Shown here piece by piece: positions 1-8,686 of a DNA stretch of 64,000 nt. The stretch spans positions 310,001-374,000 of the forward strand of contig NZ_JACONZ010000003.1 in assembly GCF_014287275.1 (NCBI RefSeq). The letters run 5' to 3'. Source of the DNA: Anaerofilum hominis. Its GTDB lineage: Bacteria; Bacillota; Clostridia; Oscillospirales; Ruminococcaceae. The stretch's first letter is position 1. Every line of letters starts with the position of its first letter. A model generated the notes under the pieces. That model did no database searches and was not told the origin of the DNA. It was given only the letters and a program-made list of their open reading frames with translations. The position numbers were made by a program, and so were the translations under genes.

Positions 1-414
1 ACCTCCACCGTGGACCGCGAGAACGGCTTCCGCTCCGCGTTTGAGGGCACCGGCTTCGAGATCCTCGAGACCCAGTACAGCGAGGGCGACGCGGCCAAGT
101 CCAAAGACATCGCCACCAACTACATCGCGCAGGGCTGCGTGGGCATCTTCGGCACCAACGAGGGCACCACGGTCGGCACCGGCAACGCCATCAAGGAAGA
201 CGGCGGCGACGTGATCGGCGTGGGCTTTGACAAATCTGACACGATCCTCGGCCTGATCAAGGACGGCTCCATCCTGTGCGCCATGGCCCAGAACCCCGAC
301 GTCATGGGCTATGAGGGCATCAAGGCCGCCGTTGCGGCCCTGGACGGCAGCGACGCGGGCGACGGCTCCACCTCTGACACCGGCGTCACCGTGCTCACCA
401 AAGACAATATCTGA
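1..414 (+). CDS. Sugar ABC transporter substrate-binding protein, C-terminal part (5' end outside window)
   Basis: The frame is open from base 1, so only the last ~137 residues are visible. They match the C-terminal lobe of ribose/xylose-type periplasmic binding proteins (Peripla_BP_4): a segment with the pattern GIFGTNEG, then VIGVGFDKSD, an AMAQNPDVMGYEG stretch that corresponds to the hinge and last helix, and an ending VTVLTKDNI typical of clostridial RbsB-like lipoproteins. Outside the membrane the protein would capture a sugar for an ABC importer whose other genes lie upstream, beyond the window. It is followed by a rho-independent terminator, so it closes its operon. The family call is firm; the sugar cannot be deduced. 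Confidence 0.85.
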   Translation, partial: TSTVDRENGFRSAFEGTGFEILETQYSEGDAAKSKDIATNYIAQGCVGIFGTNEGTTVGTGNAIKEDGGDVIGVGFDKSDTILGLIKDGSILCAMAQNPDVMGYEGIKAAVAALDGSDAGDGSTSDTGVTVLTKDNI

Positions 415-428
415 ACTCATCTCTCTTA

Positions 429-467
429 AAAGGGAAAGGGCCTGCGGAACTGCCGCGGGCCCTTTTC
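429..467 (+). terminator. Rho-independent terminator after the sugar-binding protein gene
   Basis: A GC-rich stem (GGGCCTGCGG / CCGCGGGCCC) with a short loop is followed by a TTTT tract, 15 bases after the stop codon. Confidence 0.85.
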
Positions 468-951
468 CATCTGCGCTTGGCAGCTTTAGGCGCGGAGGGA
501 GCGCACGGGGCGGACGGCTGCCCAGCCCCCCGCACCTTTGCAGCGCCCACGTCCTTGCGCCCCTGCGGCGCCGGGAGGCGGGCGCGTTTTTCGCCGCGCT
601 TTTGGCGCTGCACCTTGAGGGCGCAGCCCCGCCGGCACCGGCCGCGGGACGCGTTCTCGCCGCCTGCGCCGGCTGGGGGGAAATAAAGCAGGATCGAGAG
701 CAAAGCGGCAGATCGCTTTCTCGCTGTCGCCTGCCTGTGCGGCGGCCGGTGCATAAAAGGGGGCGCGGGGCGCTGTGCCCCCCTGCCGGGACGGCGGCGG
801 GCGGTGGGCGCTGTGAGGCGTTTCCCGCGCGGGCCAGGCCAAAATTTCGCGCGCAAAATCCTTGCTTTTCCGCTGCCTGCGAGATAAAATAATACCGTAT
901 GTCCGCCCGCAGGGGCGGCCCACCCATTCTGCGAGCGGGAGGAACGTAAAG
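468..951. other. Non-coding GC-rich stretch before prfC
   Basis: About 480 bases of very GC-rich sequence. Open frames exist on both strands but have no ribosome-binding site and show only compositional residues (Arg, Ala, Gly, Pro). No tRNA or clear promoter was recognised. The last 15 bases hold the prfC ribosome-binding site. Confidence 0.6.
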
Positions 952-2562
952 TTGTCCAAACAATATGAACAGGAGATCCGGCGGCGGCGCACTTTCGCCA
1001 TCATCAGCCACCCGGACGCCGGTAAGACCACCCTGACCGAAAAGCTGCTGCTCTACGGCGGCGCCATCCAGCTGGCGGGCACGGTCAAGGGCAAAAAGAC
1101 CCAGCGGGCCGCCGTGTCCGACTGGATGGAGATCGAAAAACAACGCGGGATCTCGGTCACCAGTTCGGTGATGCAGTTCAACTACGACGGCTACTGCATC
1201 AATATCCTGGACACCCCGGGCCATCAGGACTTTTCCGAGGACACCTACCGCACCCTGATGGCGGCCGACAGCGCGGTGATGGTCATCGACGCGGCCAAGG
1301 GGGTGGAGCGGCAGACGGAAAAACTGTTCAAGGTCTGCCTGCTGCGGGATATCCCCATCTTCACTTTTATCAACAAAATGGACCGGGAGTCGCTGAACCC
1401 CTTTGACCTGCTGGACGACATCGAGCAGAAGCTGGGCATCCGCACCTATCCCATGAACTGGCCCATCGGCAGCGGCCGGGACTTTAAGGGCGTATACAAC
1501 CGCGAAAACAGGGAGATCCTGTCCTATGGCGACGAGGCAGGCAGCGCTTTGGGCGGGCAGCACAAGCTGCAGACCGTCAAGGCCACGCTGGGCGACCCGG
1601 GGCTGGACGGCCTGATCGGGGCGGCGCAGCATCAGACCCTGGCCGACGATATCGAGCTTCTGGATGGCGCCAGCTATGATTTCGATCTGGAGGCCATCCG
1701 CCACGCAAAGCTCTCGCCGGTGTTTTTCGGCAGCGCGCTGACCAACTTTGGCGTCGAGCCGTTTTTGCAGGATTTTCTTCGCCTGACCACCCCGCCGCTG
1801 CCGCGCCGGTCGGACGCGGGGGAGATCGACCCCATGGACGATGATTTTTCGGCCTTTGTGTTCAAGATCCAGGCCAACATGAACAAGGCGCATCGGGACC
1901 GCATCGCTTTTATGCGCATCTGCAGCGGCCGGTTTGAGAAGAATATGGAGGTGCTGCACGTCCAGCAGGACCGCAAGCTGCGGCTCTCCCAGCCGCAGCA
2001 GATCCTGGCTTCGGAGCGTGAGATCATCGAGGAGGCCTATGCCGGAGATATCATCGGCGTATTTGACCCGGGGGTCTTTTCCATCGGCGACACGCTCTGC
2101 GCGCCGGGCAAAAAGTTCCGGTTCGAGGGCATCCCCACCTTTGCGCCCGAGCACTTCTGCCTCGTGCGGCAGGTGGATACCATGAAACGCAAGCAGTTTA
2201 TCAAGGGCACCACCCAGATCGCCAACGAGGGCGCCATCCAGATCTTTCAGGAGTTGGGCGGCGGCATGGAAGAGGTCGTGGTGGGCGTTGTGGGCGTGCT
2301 GCAGTTCGAGGTGTTTGAGTACCGGCTGAAAAACGAGTACAACGTGGACGTTCATATGCAGCGGATGCCCCACCAGTTTATCCGCTGGATCGAGAACGAG
2401 GACCTGGACCCCAACACCCTTTCGCTGACCAGCGATACCAAAAAGGTGCAGGACGTGCGGGGCGGCAGGCTGCTGCTGTTCACCAACAGCTGGAGCATCC
2501 AGTGGGCGCTGGACCACAACGAGGGCCTGGCGCTGTCGGAGTTCGGCAAGGCCAAGGTGTGA
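952..2562 (+). CDS. prfC: Peptide chain release factor 3 (RF3)
   Basis: RF3 is the translational GTPase that removes RF1/RF2 from the ribosome after peptide release. The 536-residue product has the full GTPase set: G1 SHPDAGKTT at residues 19-27, G3 DTPGHQDF near 88-95 and G4 NKMD near 142, followed by the domain II/III region with the RF3-typical YAGDIIGVFDPG and GVVGVLQFEVF. The start is taken as TTG at 952 because a GGGAGGA site lies 8 bases upstream and the protein then begins MSKQYEQEI, as in the family; an ATG 90 bases earlier in the same frame has no such site. The gene is monocistronic, ending in a near-perfect terminator. Confidence 0.97.
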   Translation: MSKQYEQEIRRRRTFAIISHPDAGKTTLTEKLLLYGGAIQLAGTVKGKKTQRAAVSDWMEIEKQRGISVTSSVMQFNYDGYCINILDTPGHQDFSEDTYRTLMAADSAVMVIDAAKGVERQTEKLFKVCLLRDIPIFTFINKMDRESLNPFDLLDDIEQKLGIRTYPMNWPIGSGRDFKGVYNRENREILSYGDEAGSALGGQHKLQTVKATLGDPGLDGLIGAAQHQTLADDIELLDGASYDFDLEAIRHAKLSPVFFGSALTNFGVEPFLQDFLRLTTPPLPRRSDAGEIDPMDDDFSAFVFKIQANMNKAHRDRIAFMRICSGRFEKNMEVLHVQQDRKLRLSQPQQILASEREIIEEAYAGDIIGVFDPGVFSIGDTLCAPGKKFRFEGIPTFAPEHFCLVRQVDTMKRKQFIKGTTQIANEGAIQIFQELGGGMEEVVVGVVGVLQFEVFEYRLKNEYNVDVHMQRMPHQFIRWIENEDLDPNTLSLTSDTKKVQDVRGGRLLLFTNSWSIQWALDHNEGLALSEFGKAKV

Positions 2563-2603
2563 CCCCCGCTGCGCGGCAGCGCTCCGCAGAAAGACGCAGC
2601 AAC

Positions 2604-2640
2604 AAAAGACCAGCTTCCGCAGAGCGGAAGCTGGTCTTTT
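2604..2640 (+). terminator. Terminator of prfC
   Basis: A 16-bp perfect inverted repeat (AAAAGACCAGCTTCCG and its complement) with a 5-base loop ends in TTTT. The A-rich 5' arm would let it also work on the minus strand. Confidence 0.9.
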
Positions 2641-2685
2641 GGCCATCCGCCCGGCTGCCGCGCAGCGGGGCGGCCGGGTGCGGAC
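2635..2685. repeat. Dispersed hairpin repeat, copy 1
   Basis: Contains the words GGCCATCCGCCCGG and TGCCGCGCAGCGG, shared with copies at about 8066, 9497, 10278 and 62490. It sits directly against the prfC terminator. This copy is partial and diverged in its right part. Confidence 0.55.
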
Positions 2686-2852
2686 GGATCTTTTGCCGGT
2701 TTACGGTGTTTCACGCTGAAAGCAACAGCCGCGCTGCTGAGTTTTTTCCTGTGCCCATCCTTTGCCGTGGGCAGGTGCGCGGTCCTTTTGACCAGCCCCG
2801 GACGCAGAGGGACCGGGCGGCGGCTTCCTGACGCCCCACCGCGCAAAGCTGT

Positions 2853-2899
2853 AAAAAAGAAAGACCTGATCGCGGCGGTCGCCGGCAGCCGGGTCTTTC
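2853..2899 (-). terminator. Probable terminator of the minus-strand GNAT gene
   Basis: Arms GAAAGACC and GGGTCTTTC enclose a GC-rich loop. Read on the minus strand it is followed by a run of six T. It lies 50 bases beyond the stop codon of the acetyltransferase gene. Confidence 0.55.
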
Positions 2900-2948
2900 C
2901 TGTTGGACGGTTTTTGACACCAGCGGCTGGGGGCGGGGCCCCATTTTT

Positions 2949-3428
2949 TTACAGCGCCAGTTCCAGGTAGCCGCAGGTGAAAGGGAAAAAATCAAATTTC
3001 TGGGTGCGCACGGGCACAAAGCCCTGGGCCTGGTACCAGTTCTTCAGCACGGTATTTTCCTCAATGATACTGATCTCCATTTTGCGGCAGCCCATCGCGC
3101 GCGCCTCCCGCACCGCATGGTCCACGAGCGCCTTGCCGATGCCCAGATGGCGGCAGGCGGGCAGCACGGCCAGATGGTTCAGCTCGCAGGCGCCCTCTTC
3201 CCCGCCGGGGGACAGGGAGCAATAGCCTGCCGCGCGCCTCTCGTGTTCGTAAAGGTACATGGGTTCCCCGCGGTCATATTGGTCGAAAAGGCGCCGGGCC
3301 GGCAAAAAAGAGGTGTGCCGGGGCGCGGTCTCGCGGGTGATGCCGTATTGGGGCGCCACAGTGGCAAAACTCTCGCGCACCAGCGCGGCGCAGGCCTCCA
3401 GCTCTTCCCGGCGGACAGGGCGTATCAT
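2949..3428 (-). CDS. GNAT family N-acetyltransferase
   Basis: A 159-residue single-domain GNAT that would transfer an acetyl group from acetyl-CoA to an unknown amine. The acetyl-CoA loop reads CRHLGIGKALV (motif A, R/Q-x-x-G-x-G/A), preceded by the strand ELNHLAVLP and followed by the late-motif EISIIEENTVLKNWYQAQGF, where Tyr and the GF turn are usual. The start is placed at ATG 3428, 8 bases from AGGAG; a GTG two codons earlier lies too close to that site. It is separated from the regulator gene upstream by 25 bases on the same strand, so co-transcription with it is possible. Substrate unknown. Confidence 0.88.
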   Translation of the reverse strand: MIRPVRREELEACAALVRESFATVAPQYGITRETAPRHTSFLPARRLFDQYDRGEPMYLYEHERRAAGYCSLSPGGEEGACELNHLAVLPACRHLGIGKALVDHAVREARAMGCRKMEISIIEENTVLKNWYQAQGFVPVRTQKFDFFPFTCGYLELAL

Positions 3429-3453
3429 GGACACAACTCCTCTCCCGGCGGGA

Positions 3454-4641
3454 TCATCCCTCGGTGACGTCGATGGGCTGCAGCGTGGTCGCCAGACGCA
3501 CGCCGCGGCCGCGGTATTCGGCGCGGAAGCGGCGCTCTACCCGGCCGATGACCTTGAGCCCGTTTTCATAGGTGCGGGTCGCCATCAGCGCCACATATTG
3601 GGTGGCGGAAAAGCGGGCCACCACGTCGCCCCGGCGCAGGCTGAGCACCAGCGTCTTTTCCAGGTGATCCATGGCCCGGTTGCGGGCGCGGCCCGCCGGC
3701 GCGCTGCCCTCCTCGTCGGTGAGGGTCAGCAGGCCGAGAAACATCTTCTGCCCGGTGCGCGCGGCCGCCCGCGCCTCTACCCGGTACAGCTCTTTGAAGA
3801 TCTCATATTCGCACAGGAAAGCGCCCCGGGCCTCGCCCTTTTCGCTGATGTCCTGTTTGATCTTGGCGATGTCGATCTCGATGTTGTTCATGTGCCGGAT
3901 GATGTCGAGATACAGACCGCGCACCTGCTCGGGCAGGCTCTCGCCGCGCTCGCGGTAATACAGGTTTTGCAGATAATTGTAGTATTCCAGCGCTTTGGGC
4001 TGCATCTCCAGCCCCAGCAGAGCCCGCAGCTGGTAATAGCTGGCCGGGGCGTCGAACGGGTCGATGTCGGTGCTGTGGCTGGCGAGCTGCAGCAGAGCGC
4101 TCCAATTCTGCGTACCGTCCAGATACTCCATCAGCGGCAGGGCGCAGGCGGCATACTTCCCGTGCAGGTCCTCACGCACGGCGGCGGCCCAGCTCTGCCG
4201 CTCCTCTCCCGGCAGATAATCGCCGCTGTAAAGGATGGCCGCCCTTTTCAGCAGGGGGATGCGCTGGGGCCCCTCCGCCCGCAGCGCCTGCGCGGCCGCG
4301 GCCTCGAACAGCTCGGTGTCCGCCTCCAGCGGCAGGGCGCCGTTGAACCGGTAGACGCCCCGTTTGCAGAGGATGAGCTGCTTTGCATCCGAGATGCCCG
4401 CATCCTCAAAAGTGGTGCGCACCCGGTAGACCAGATTTTTCAGGGCGTTGGAGGGATTGCCGGTGCCTTTTGGCCAAAGGGCAGCTTGAAGCTCGGACGC
4501 CGGGATCTCCCGATGCCGGAAGGTGACAAGATATTGAAGCAGGCTCCAAAGCTGGCCCTTGCGGCAGTCGGGACCGCAGATCTCCACCTCGCCGACCGAA
4601 ACTGCAAAACCGCCCAGCATCTGCATTTTGATCAGTTCCAC
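3454..4641 (-). CDS. BTAD-type (SARP-like) transcriptional regulator with a degenerate GGDEF domain
   Basis: The 395-residue protein starts with a winged-helix OmpR/SARP-like DNA-binding domain (residues ~1-95: MLGGFAV, then the WSLLQYLVTF helix and the GVYRFN wing). A bacterial transcriptional activator (BTAD) helical-repeat domain follows (~100-265). The last ~115 residues look like a diguanylate cyclase fold: LRRGDVVARF aligns with the strand before GGDEF, but SATQY stands where GGDEF should be, so no cyclase activity is expected. The start is GTG at 4641, with AAGGAG 9 bases upstream; an in-frame extension to 4875 crosses the promoter and is rejected. It is transcribed divergently from the FMN-binding lipoprotein gene, its most obvious candidate target. 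Confidence 0.8.
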   Translation of the reverse strand: MELIKMQMLGGFAVSVGEVEICGPDCRKGQLWSLLQYLVTFRHREIPASELQAALWPKGTGNPSNALKNLVYRVRTTFEDAGISDAKQLILCKRGVYRFNGALPLEADTELFEAAAAQALRAEGPQRIPLLKRAAILYSGDYLPGEERQSWAAAVREDLHGKYAACALPLMEYLDGTQNWSALLQLASHSTDIDPFDAPASYYQLRALLGLEMQPKALEYYNYLQNLYYRERGESLPEQVRGLYLDIIRHMNNIEIDIAKIKQDISEKGEARGAFLCEYEIFKELYRVEARAAARTGQKMFLGLLTLTDEEGSAPAGRARNRAMDHLEKTLVLSLRRGDVVARFSATQYVALMATRTYENGLKVIGRVERRFRAEYRGRGVRLATTLQPIDVTEG

Positions 4642-4719
4642 GGATAGTCTCTCCTTTCTGCCCCCCAAAGCGGGAAAAAAGCCGCGCAGCCGCAGCCCGC
4701 GGCGGTTCTTTGCGGTTTC

Positions 4720-4748
4720 ATTATAAAATAATTCGGCGTTGATTACAA
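4720..4748 (-). promoter_or_regulatory. Promoter of the BTAD regulator gene
   Basis: On the minus strand: -35 TTGTAA (4748-4743), 17-base spacer, -10 TATAAT (4725-4720), in an AT-rich patch 79 bases ahead of the GTG start. Confidence 0.7.
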
Positions 4749-4881
4749 TAAAAAGCGACTTTTTGACATGAATTTTTTGCATTTGGCTGTCCTGCGCGCA
4801 CAGTGGGGAGTGAAGCGGGCGGGAAAGGGGCATACTGAAGACAAAGACACCCGCAGCGGCGGAAAACGTGTGCAAAAGAGA

Positions 4882-4911
4882 TTGACAAAGTTTGGCTGCG
4901 CGTGGTAAAAT
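4882..4911 (+). promoter_or_regulatory. Promoter of the FMN-binding lipoprotein gene
   Basis: TTGACA at 4882-4887, 18-base spacer, TAAAAT at 4906-4911. The 336-base intergenic region holds this and the divergent regulator promoter. Confidence 0.75.
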
Positions 4912-4977
4912 AAAATCCCATAAGACCTTTAGGAAATAGGGGAATTAAAAAAGGAAAGATCATAAGGAGGCATTCTC

Positions 4978-5421
4978 ATGAAAAAGATGGTCGCGATCGC
5001 CCTTTCACTGGTGCTGGCCCTGGGCCTGGTCGCCTGCGGCGGCAGCAGCAAGGTAAAGGACGGCACCTACACTGCCGAGCTGAGCGACGCCGCTGCCGAG
5101 GCAAATCACGGCTGGAAAGATTACCTCACCGTCACCTATAAAGACGGTAAGATCGCCGAGCTGGATTTCGACTCCAAAGACGCGGACGGAAACCTGAAAA
5201 GCGAATGGGCCACCCCGGACAACTACCCCATGACCCCGCAGCCCTCTGAGTGGATCCCGCAGCTGGAAGAGAACCTCAAGGCCACCAGCGACCCGGATAA
5301 GGTGGCGGCGGTTGCCGGCGCCACGATGGGCAGCGACCACGCCAAAGCGCTGTACAAGGCCGTGATCGAAAAAGCCGAAGCGGGCGACTCCACCGTTGCG
5401 GTCGTGGACGTGGGAGAGTAA
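4978..5421 (+). CDS. FMN-binding domain lipoprotein
   Basis: A 147-residue exported lipoprotein. The signal peptide ends in the lipobox LVAC (Cys20), so the mature protein would be tethered to the outer face of the membrane. The remainder is one FMN_bind domain: DGTYTAE at the start, the strand VTYKDGKIAELDFD, and a C-terminal VAGATMGSDHAKAL that corresponds to the SGAT motif in which a Thr or Ser can carry FMN covalently by a phosphoester bond (here AGATM). Such proteins take part in extracytoplasmic electron transfer. The start has AAGGAGG at the ideal distance. It is monocistronic, with its own sigma-A-type promoter and a terminator. Confidence 0.85.
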   Translation: MKKMVAIALSLVLALGLVACGGSSKVKDGTYTAELSDAAAEANHGWKDYLTVTYKDGKIAELDFDSKDADGNLKSEWATPDNYPMTPQPSEWIPQLEENLKATSDPDKVAAVAGATMGSDHAKALYKAVIEKAEAGDSTVAVVDVGE

Positions 5422-5570
5422 GCGAGATCCCGTTTGTTCGCGGCAGCCTGCGCAAGGGCTGCAAATTCTTCTTCGCACGGCATTTTTATCTCTTTCCTTT
5501 ATGTTATAGGGGGAGGGGAGAACGGCGGGGAAGAGCACTTTTCTAACTTTGCGGAAAAGATAAGAAAAAT

Positions 5571-5612
5571 AAAAGCAGGGTCGTCAATGTTATATTGGCG
5601 ACCCTGCTTTTT
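5571..5612. terminator. Bidirectional terminator
   Basis: Arms AAAAGCAGGGTCG and CGACCCTGCTTTT (perfect) around a loop of about 14 bases, with A-run and T-run on the two sides. It serves the converging lipoprotein (plus) and aldose-epimerase-like (minus) genes. Confidence 0.9.
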
Positions 5613-5658
5613 GTAAGGCGGGATTTTACTATCCTGTCTATCCCGGGGAAGATCGCCC

Positions 5659-6534
5659 TCAAAACACCGTCACGGTGTATTCCAGAGAACGGCTTTGGCC
5701 GGGGGCCAGCGGGATGAGGTAGGGCTTTTCTTCGAACAGGCCGCTTTCGCCCTCCATTTCCGGCAGGCCGTGCCAGGGCTCGATGCAGAGGAAAGGGGCG
5801 TCCGCCCGCTCTTTGGTCCAGAGCGCCATCACCGGGAAGCCCGCATAGGCCATCGAGACACCGCGCCCGCTGCGGCGGTCCCGCAGCGTGATGCTGTGCA
5901 GCCCAGGCTGTTCCAGATAAAGGGTCCCCTGATCGAAAAGCCCCCGGTCCAGCCCAAAGCCCGTCACCCCGGACAGCAGGGGCCGGCTCGGCTGCTGCCC
6001 CGGCAGGGGCGTGTTTTGGACGGGCATGAGCAGCACGTCTGCCTGTTCCGGCAGCAGCAGGTCGTGATCTTCAAAGGCGCCCGCGCCCCGCGGGCAGCAA
6101 AAGCCCACGTGGCCGCCGATGCAGTAAGCCATCGGGCGGCTGCCGGTGTTTGTCACCCGGTAACGGGTGGCAAAGCCCGCGCCGGTGAGGGAGTGGGTGA
6201 TCTCCAGCGCAAAGGGGTAAGGGTAGACGGCCAGCGTGTCTCTGTCGGCCTCGGCGCGCAGGGTAACTGAAAAGTCGCTGCGCGCGGTGACGGTATACTC
6301 CAGATCGCGGCCAAAACCGTGGTTCTTCACCGGGTTCCGCTGCCCGTCGATGCGCAGGACGCGGTCCTTTACGGCCCCCACCAGCGGGAACAGGACCGGG
6401 CTGCGGCCGGTCCAGCTGTCCGGGCTGCCGCCCCAGAGCACCTGCTCCCCGGCCGGGGTGCGGTAGGAGAACAGCTCCGCCCCGTGCGTGTCGGCAAGGG
6501 CGGCGGCGCCGCCCCGTTTCAATTCGATCTGCAT
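5659..6534 (-). CDS. Aldose 1-epimerase family protein (LacX-like)
   Basis: This 291-residue protein belongs to the galactose-mutarotase-like fold, in the short branch that includes LacX and YeaD-like proteins rather than true GalM. Visible family features are VLWGGSPDSW and SPVLFPLVGA near the N-terminus, KNHGFGRDLEY with the His that contacts the sugar ring, CIGGHVGFCCP in the middle with a second His, and FLCIEPWHGLP with the conserved Glu. It would act on the anomeric carbon of a sugar or sugar phosphate in the cytoplasm. The start ATG has GGAGGA 6 bases upstream. It follows the winged-helix gene by 146 bases on the same strand. Confidence 0.85.
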   Translation of the reverse strand: MQIELKRGGAAALADTHGAELFSYRTPAGEQVLWGGSPDSWTGRSPVLFPLVGAVKDRVLRIDGQRNPVKNHGFGRDLEYTVTARSDFSVTLRAEADRDTLAVYPYPFALEITHSLTGAGFATRYRVTNTGSRPMAYCIGGHVGFCCPRGAGAFEDHDLLLPEQADVLLMPVQNTPLPGQQPSRPLLSGVTGFGLDRGLFDQGTLYLEQPGLHSITLRDRRSGRGVSMAYAGFPVMALWTKERADAPFLCIEPWHGLPEMEGESGLFEEKPYLIPLAPGQSRSLEYTVTVF

Positions 6535-6680
6535 GGTGATTCCTCCTTTGCTCCCGGCCCCGAACGCGGCAGGAATGCGGCGTGCGGCTGCCGGGGCTTT
6601 TGCTGTTGCTCCGCTCTGCGGCGGCTTTTGGGCAGGGGGGGAGGGCGTGTCGGCCCGAAGCTGCCGCCGCGGAGAAAGTC

Positions 6681-7874
6681 TCAGACGATCTCCAGCGTGA
6701 AATGCTGCAGGCGGGCCTGCCGGAACACGGCATATTCTTCTGCCAGCCGTTCCAAAGCGCCGCGCTCCGGCGTCTGCAGATCCTCCCAAACAGAGACCGA
6801 GATCCCGAGCGCCTCCTTTGCCGGCCGGGCCTGCCAGACGCCGATGACCCGGCCGTCTTTCAGGACTGCGCCGGGGTTTGCCACCGTTTTCCACACCCTG
6901 CGCTGCAGGACCGGGTCGGCCAGCACAACGGCCCGGTCCCGCAGATCGAGATAGGGGTCGTGGGGGCCGAGCAAAAGCAGGGACCGGTCCCCCGGCTGTG
7001 CGGCGGCGAGCGCCTCCCGCTCGCAGGCCAGCAGATAACGGGTCCCACCCGCCACCTGTACGGGCTCCAGCTCGGGGGCGACGCCGTTCCACAGGCGCGC
7101 GGCCTGCCGCGGAGAGCAGCCCAGCCAGGCGGCCAACCCGCTTTGGGAGGCGGGGCCATAACAGCGCAGAAAACGGCGCACCAGCTCCTTTTCCCCCTCC
7201 GGCCACTGCCGAGGCTGCCGGCCGGTCCAGCTTTGAAAAGAGGTGAAAGTGGGACTGCCGTCCTGTCTCTGTCCAAAGACCACCAGAGAGGCGAAAGAAC
7301 ACGGGCGCAGCAAAAAGGAGACGACAGCCCCGCCCACCGACTGCCGGTCCGGCGCGCCGTACATGGAGGGCGCGTTCCACAGCGGCCGTTTTTCCGCAGG
7401 CAGATGCGGTTCCACCCGGGCGGCAAGGGTGCGGTCCAGCGCCTCTTTGCTTCGGACTGTGCAGCCGTCCAGACAGGCCGCCGCCTCCGCGACCAGCGGC
7501 AGCAGCTGGTCGAAGGACATGCCGAGAAAGTCCAGCGCTGCGCTCACGCCGCGGGTGTAGATCCAGGGGCCTTCTCCCGGCAGGGCGGCCAGAGGGGAGA
7601 GAAAGACACCGCTTTCCCCGGTGGGAAAGACCACCGGCACGCCCCGGTAGCTCCAGGCCTGAAGCAGCTCTTTGCGGACGCAGAGCGCCTCCTCCAGCCC
7701 CGCCAGGGTACACCCTGCCACGCGGTTGAACAGGGCCGTCTCCCACGCGCCCGGCGGTGAGTTCTGTACCCCGCAGGCCCCGGCGGCTGCCGCCAGTTCC
7801 CCGGCGGGCAGCCGGCGGTCCAGATGATGGGCGTGAAGCCGGTAGGCCCGGATCTTTTCAAAAGTGATCTCCAT
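6681..7874 (-). CDS. Winged-helix DNA-binding domain protein (HTH_42 / AlkX-YcaQ superfamily)
   Basis: A 397-residue protein of the HTH_42 superfamily. Members include DNA glycosylases of the AlkX/YcaQ type and many uncharacterised proteins. The N-terminal part (FEKIRAYRLHAHHLD) and the QSGLAAWLGCSPRQAARLW helix-turn-helix in the middle are typical, as are LLGPHDPYLDLRD and the late GVWQARP strand. The glycosylase QxQ/QxD active-site motif could not be recognised, so only DNA binding is claimed. The start was moved to ATG 7874, where AGGAG lies 6 bases upstream; an in-frame ATG nine codons earlier lacks such a site. Confidence 0.75.
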   Translation of the reverse strand: MEITFEKIRAYRLHAHHLDRRLPAGELAAAAGACGVQNSPPGAWETALFNRVAGCTLAGLEEALCVRKELLQAWSYRGVPVVFPTGESGVFLSPLAALPGEGPWIYTRGVSAALDFLGMSFDQLLPLVAEAAACLDGCTVRSKEALDRTLAARVEPHLPAEKRPLWNAPSMYGAPDRQSVGGAVVSFLLRPCSFASLVVFGQRQDGSPTFTSFQSWTGRQPRQWPEGEKELVRRFLRCYGPASQSGLAAWLGCSPRQAARLWNGVAPELEPVQVAGGTRYLLACEREALAAAQPGDRSLLLLGPHDPYLDLRDRAVVLADPVLQRRVWKTVANPGAVLKDGRVIGVWQARPAKEALGISVSVWEDLQTPERGALERLAEEYAVFRQARLQHFTLEIV

Positions 7875-8002
7875 GCTGCGCTCCTGTCTGCGGATCTCCA
7901 AAGAAAGAAAACCGCCGCTCTGCGGTGTCGCCGCGCCCGGCTGAGGCGGGGGGGACGGCGGGCCGCCGCCGGGTCAGGACGGCGTCTGCCGCTGTTGTTT
8001 TT

Positions 8003-8056
8003 ATTATACTGCATCCTGGCGCAAAGAAAAAGCAGGCTTCCGGTAGGGAAGCCTGC
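8003..8056 (-). promoter_or_regulatory. Minus-strand hairpin followed by a promoter-like -10
   Basis: The stem GCAGGCTTCC / GGAAGCCTGC (8032-8056), read on the minus strand, is followed by CTTTTTC and could terminate transcripts entering from the AT-rich zone. Further downstream a TATAAT (8008-8003) may be the -10 of the winged-helix gene promoter; its -35 is poor. Confidence 0.45.
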
Positions 8057-8065
8057 GCGGGCGGT

Positions 8066-8134
8066 AAAAAATAGCCGGAGGCTATTTTTTCGGCCATCCG
8101 CCCGGTTGCCGCGAAAGCGGCGAGGGCGGGGCCA
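8066..8134. repeat. Dispersed hairpin repeat, copy 2
   Basis: A first stem AATAGCC-GGAG-GGCTATT flanked by A and T runs is followed by GGCCATCCGCCCGGTTGCCGCG and its partner AGCGGCGAGGGCGGGGCC. It aligns almost base for base with the copy at 62490. The intergenic stretch 7875-8686 consists largely of this and the next copy. Confidence 0.8.
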
Positions 8135-8149
8135 ATTTAAGATAAGTTG

Positions 8150-8243
8150 TTTTTTATTGCGAAGCAATAAAAAATAGCCGGAGGCTATTTTTTAACAGCC
8201 ATGTGGCCTGTCCGCAGGCCACGGCGCATGGAGATAGATTTTG
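8150..8243. repeat. Dispersed hairpin repeat, copy 3 (second subtype)
   Basis: Begins with a small stem TTATTGCGAAGCAATAA, repeats the AATAGCCGGAGGCTATT hairpin of copy 2, then continues with a different right half (ACAGCCATGTGGCCTGTCC, GCAGGCCACGGCG) shared with the copy at 9402. Confidence 0.75.
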
Positions 8244-8337
8244 AGCTGTCAAAGATTGTGAAATACTGAAAAGCCTCATGGCTACTGAATTATAGGGCTT
8301 TGTTCGTGTGAATAATTAGTAGGCTAAAAGTGTGGTT

Positions 8338-8398
8338 TGACGCTTTTTTGACGCCCGAACTCAATGAGAACTTATTAAAACAAATAAGAAGATATGGC
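8338..8398. repeat. Direct repeat, left copy
   Basis: The 20-mer TGACGCTTTTTTGACGCCCG at 8338-8357 recurs exactly at 9248-9267. A second shared word, GATATGGC, follows at 8391 (left) and 9293 (right). The 20-mer itself is two TGACGC words separated by T5. The pair brackets ~0.9 kb that includes the DUF3781 gene. Confidence 0.7.
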
Positions 8399-8686
8399 TA
8401 CTTATCTTTGCAAAATGCAATCTCCTTATACCAGTTTAGCAAATGCGGGTTATCCATTTTCATTTTTTCCTTTCCTGTTTTTGGGACAAAGAAATAGAAG
8501 AGCAAGCATAGGAAGAAGGTACCCTCTTCCAGAAAACTGCTTGTTGGTAGTATCCCAAACCCTCTCTCTATTTCCTAACTGGGTACCAATAATGTATTAT
8601 AGAAATGTTGATAGAGATGTAGTATTATTAAAGCGATATAAAATTATGATTGAGAGTGATAAATCGGAAGTTATAAAGGAGAAAGA

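Noticed and set aside
6582..7760. A 392-codon plus-strand frame
   Set aside because: Antisense to the winged-helix gene. The family evidence is all on the minus strand.
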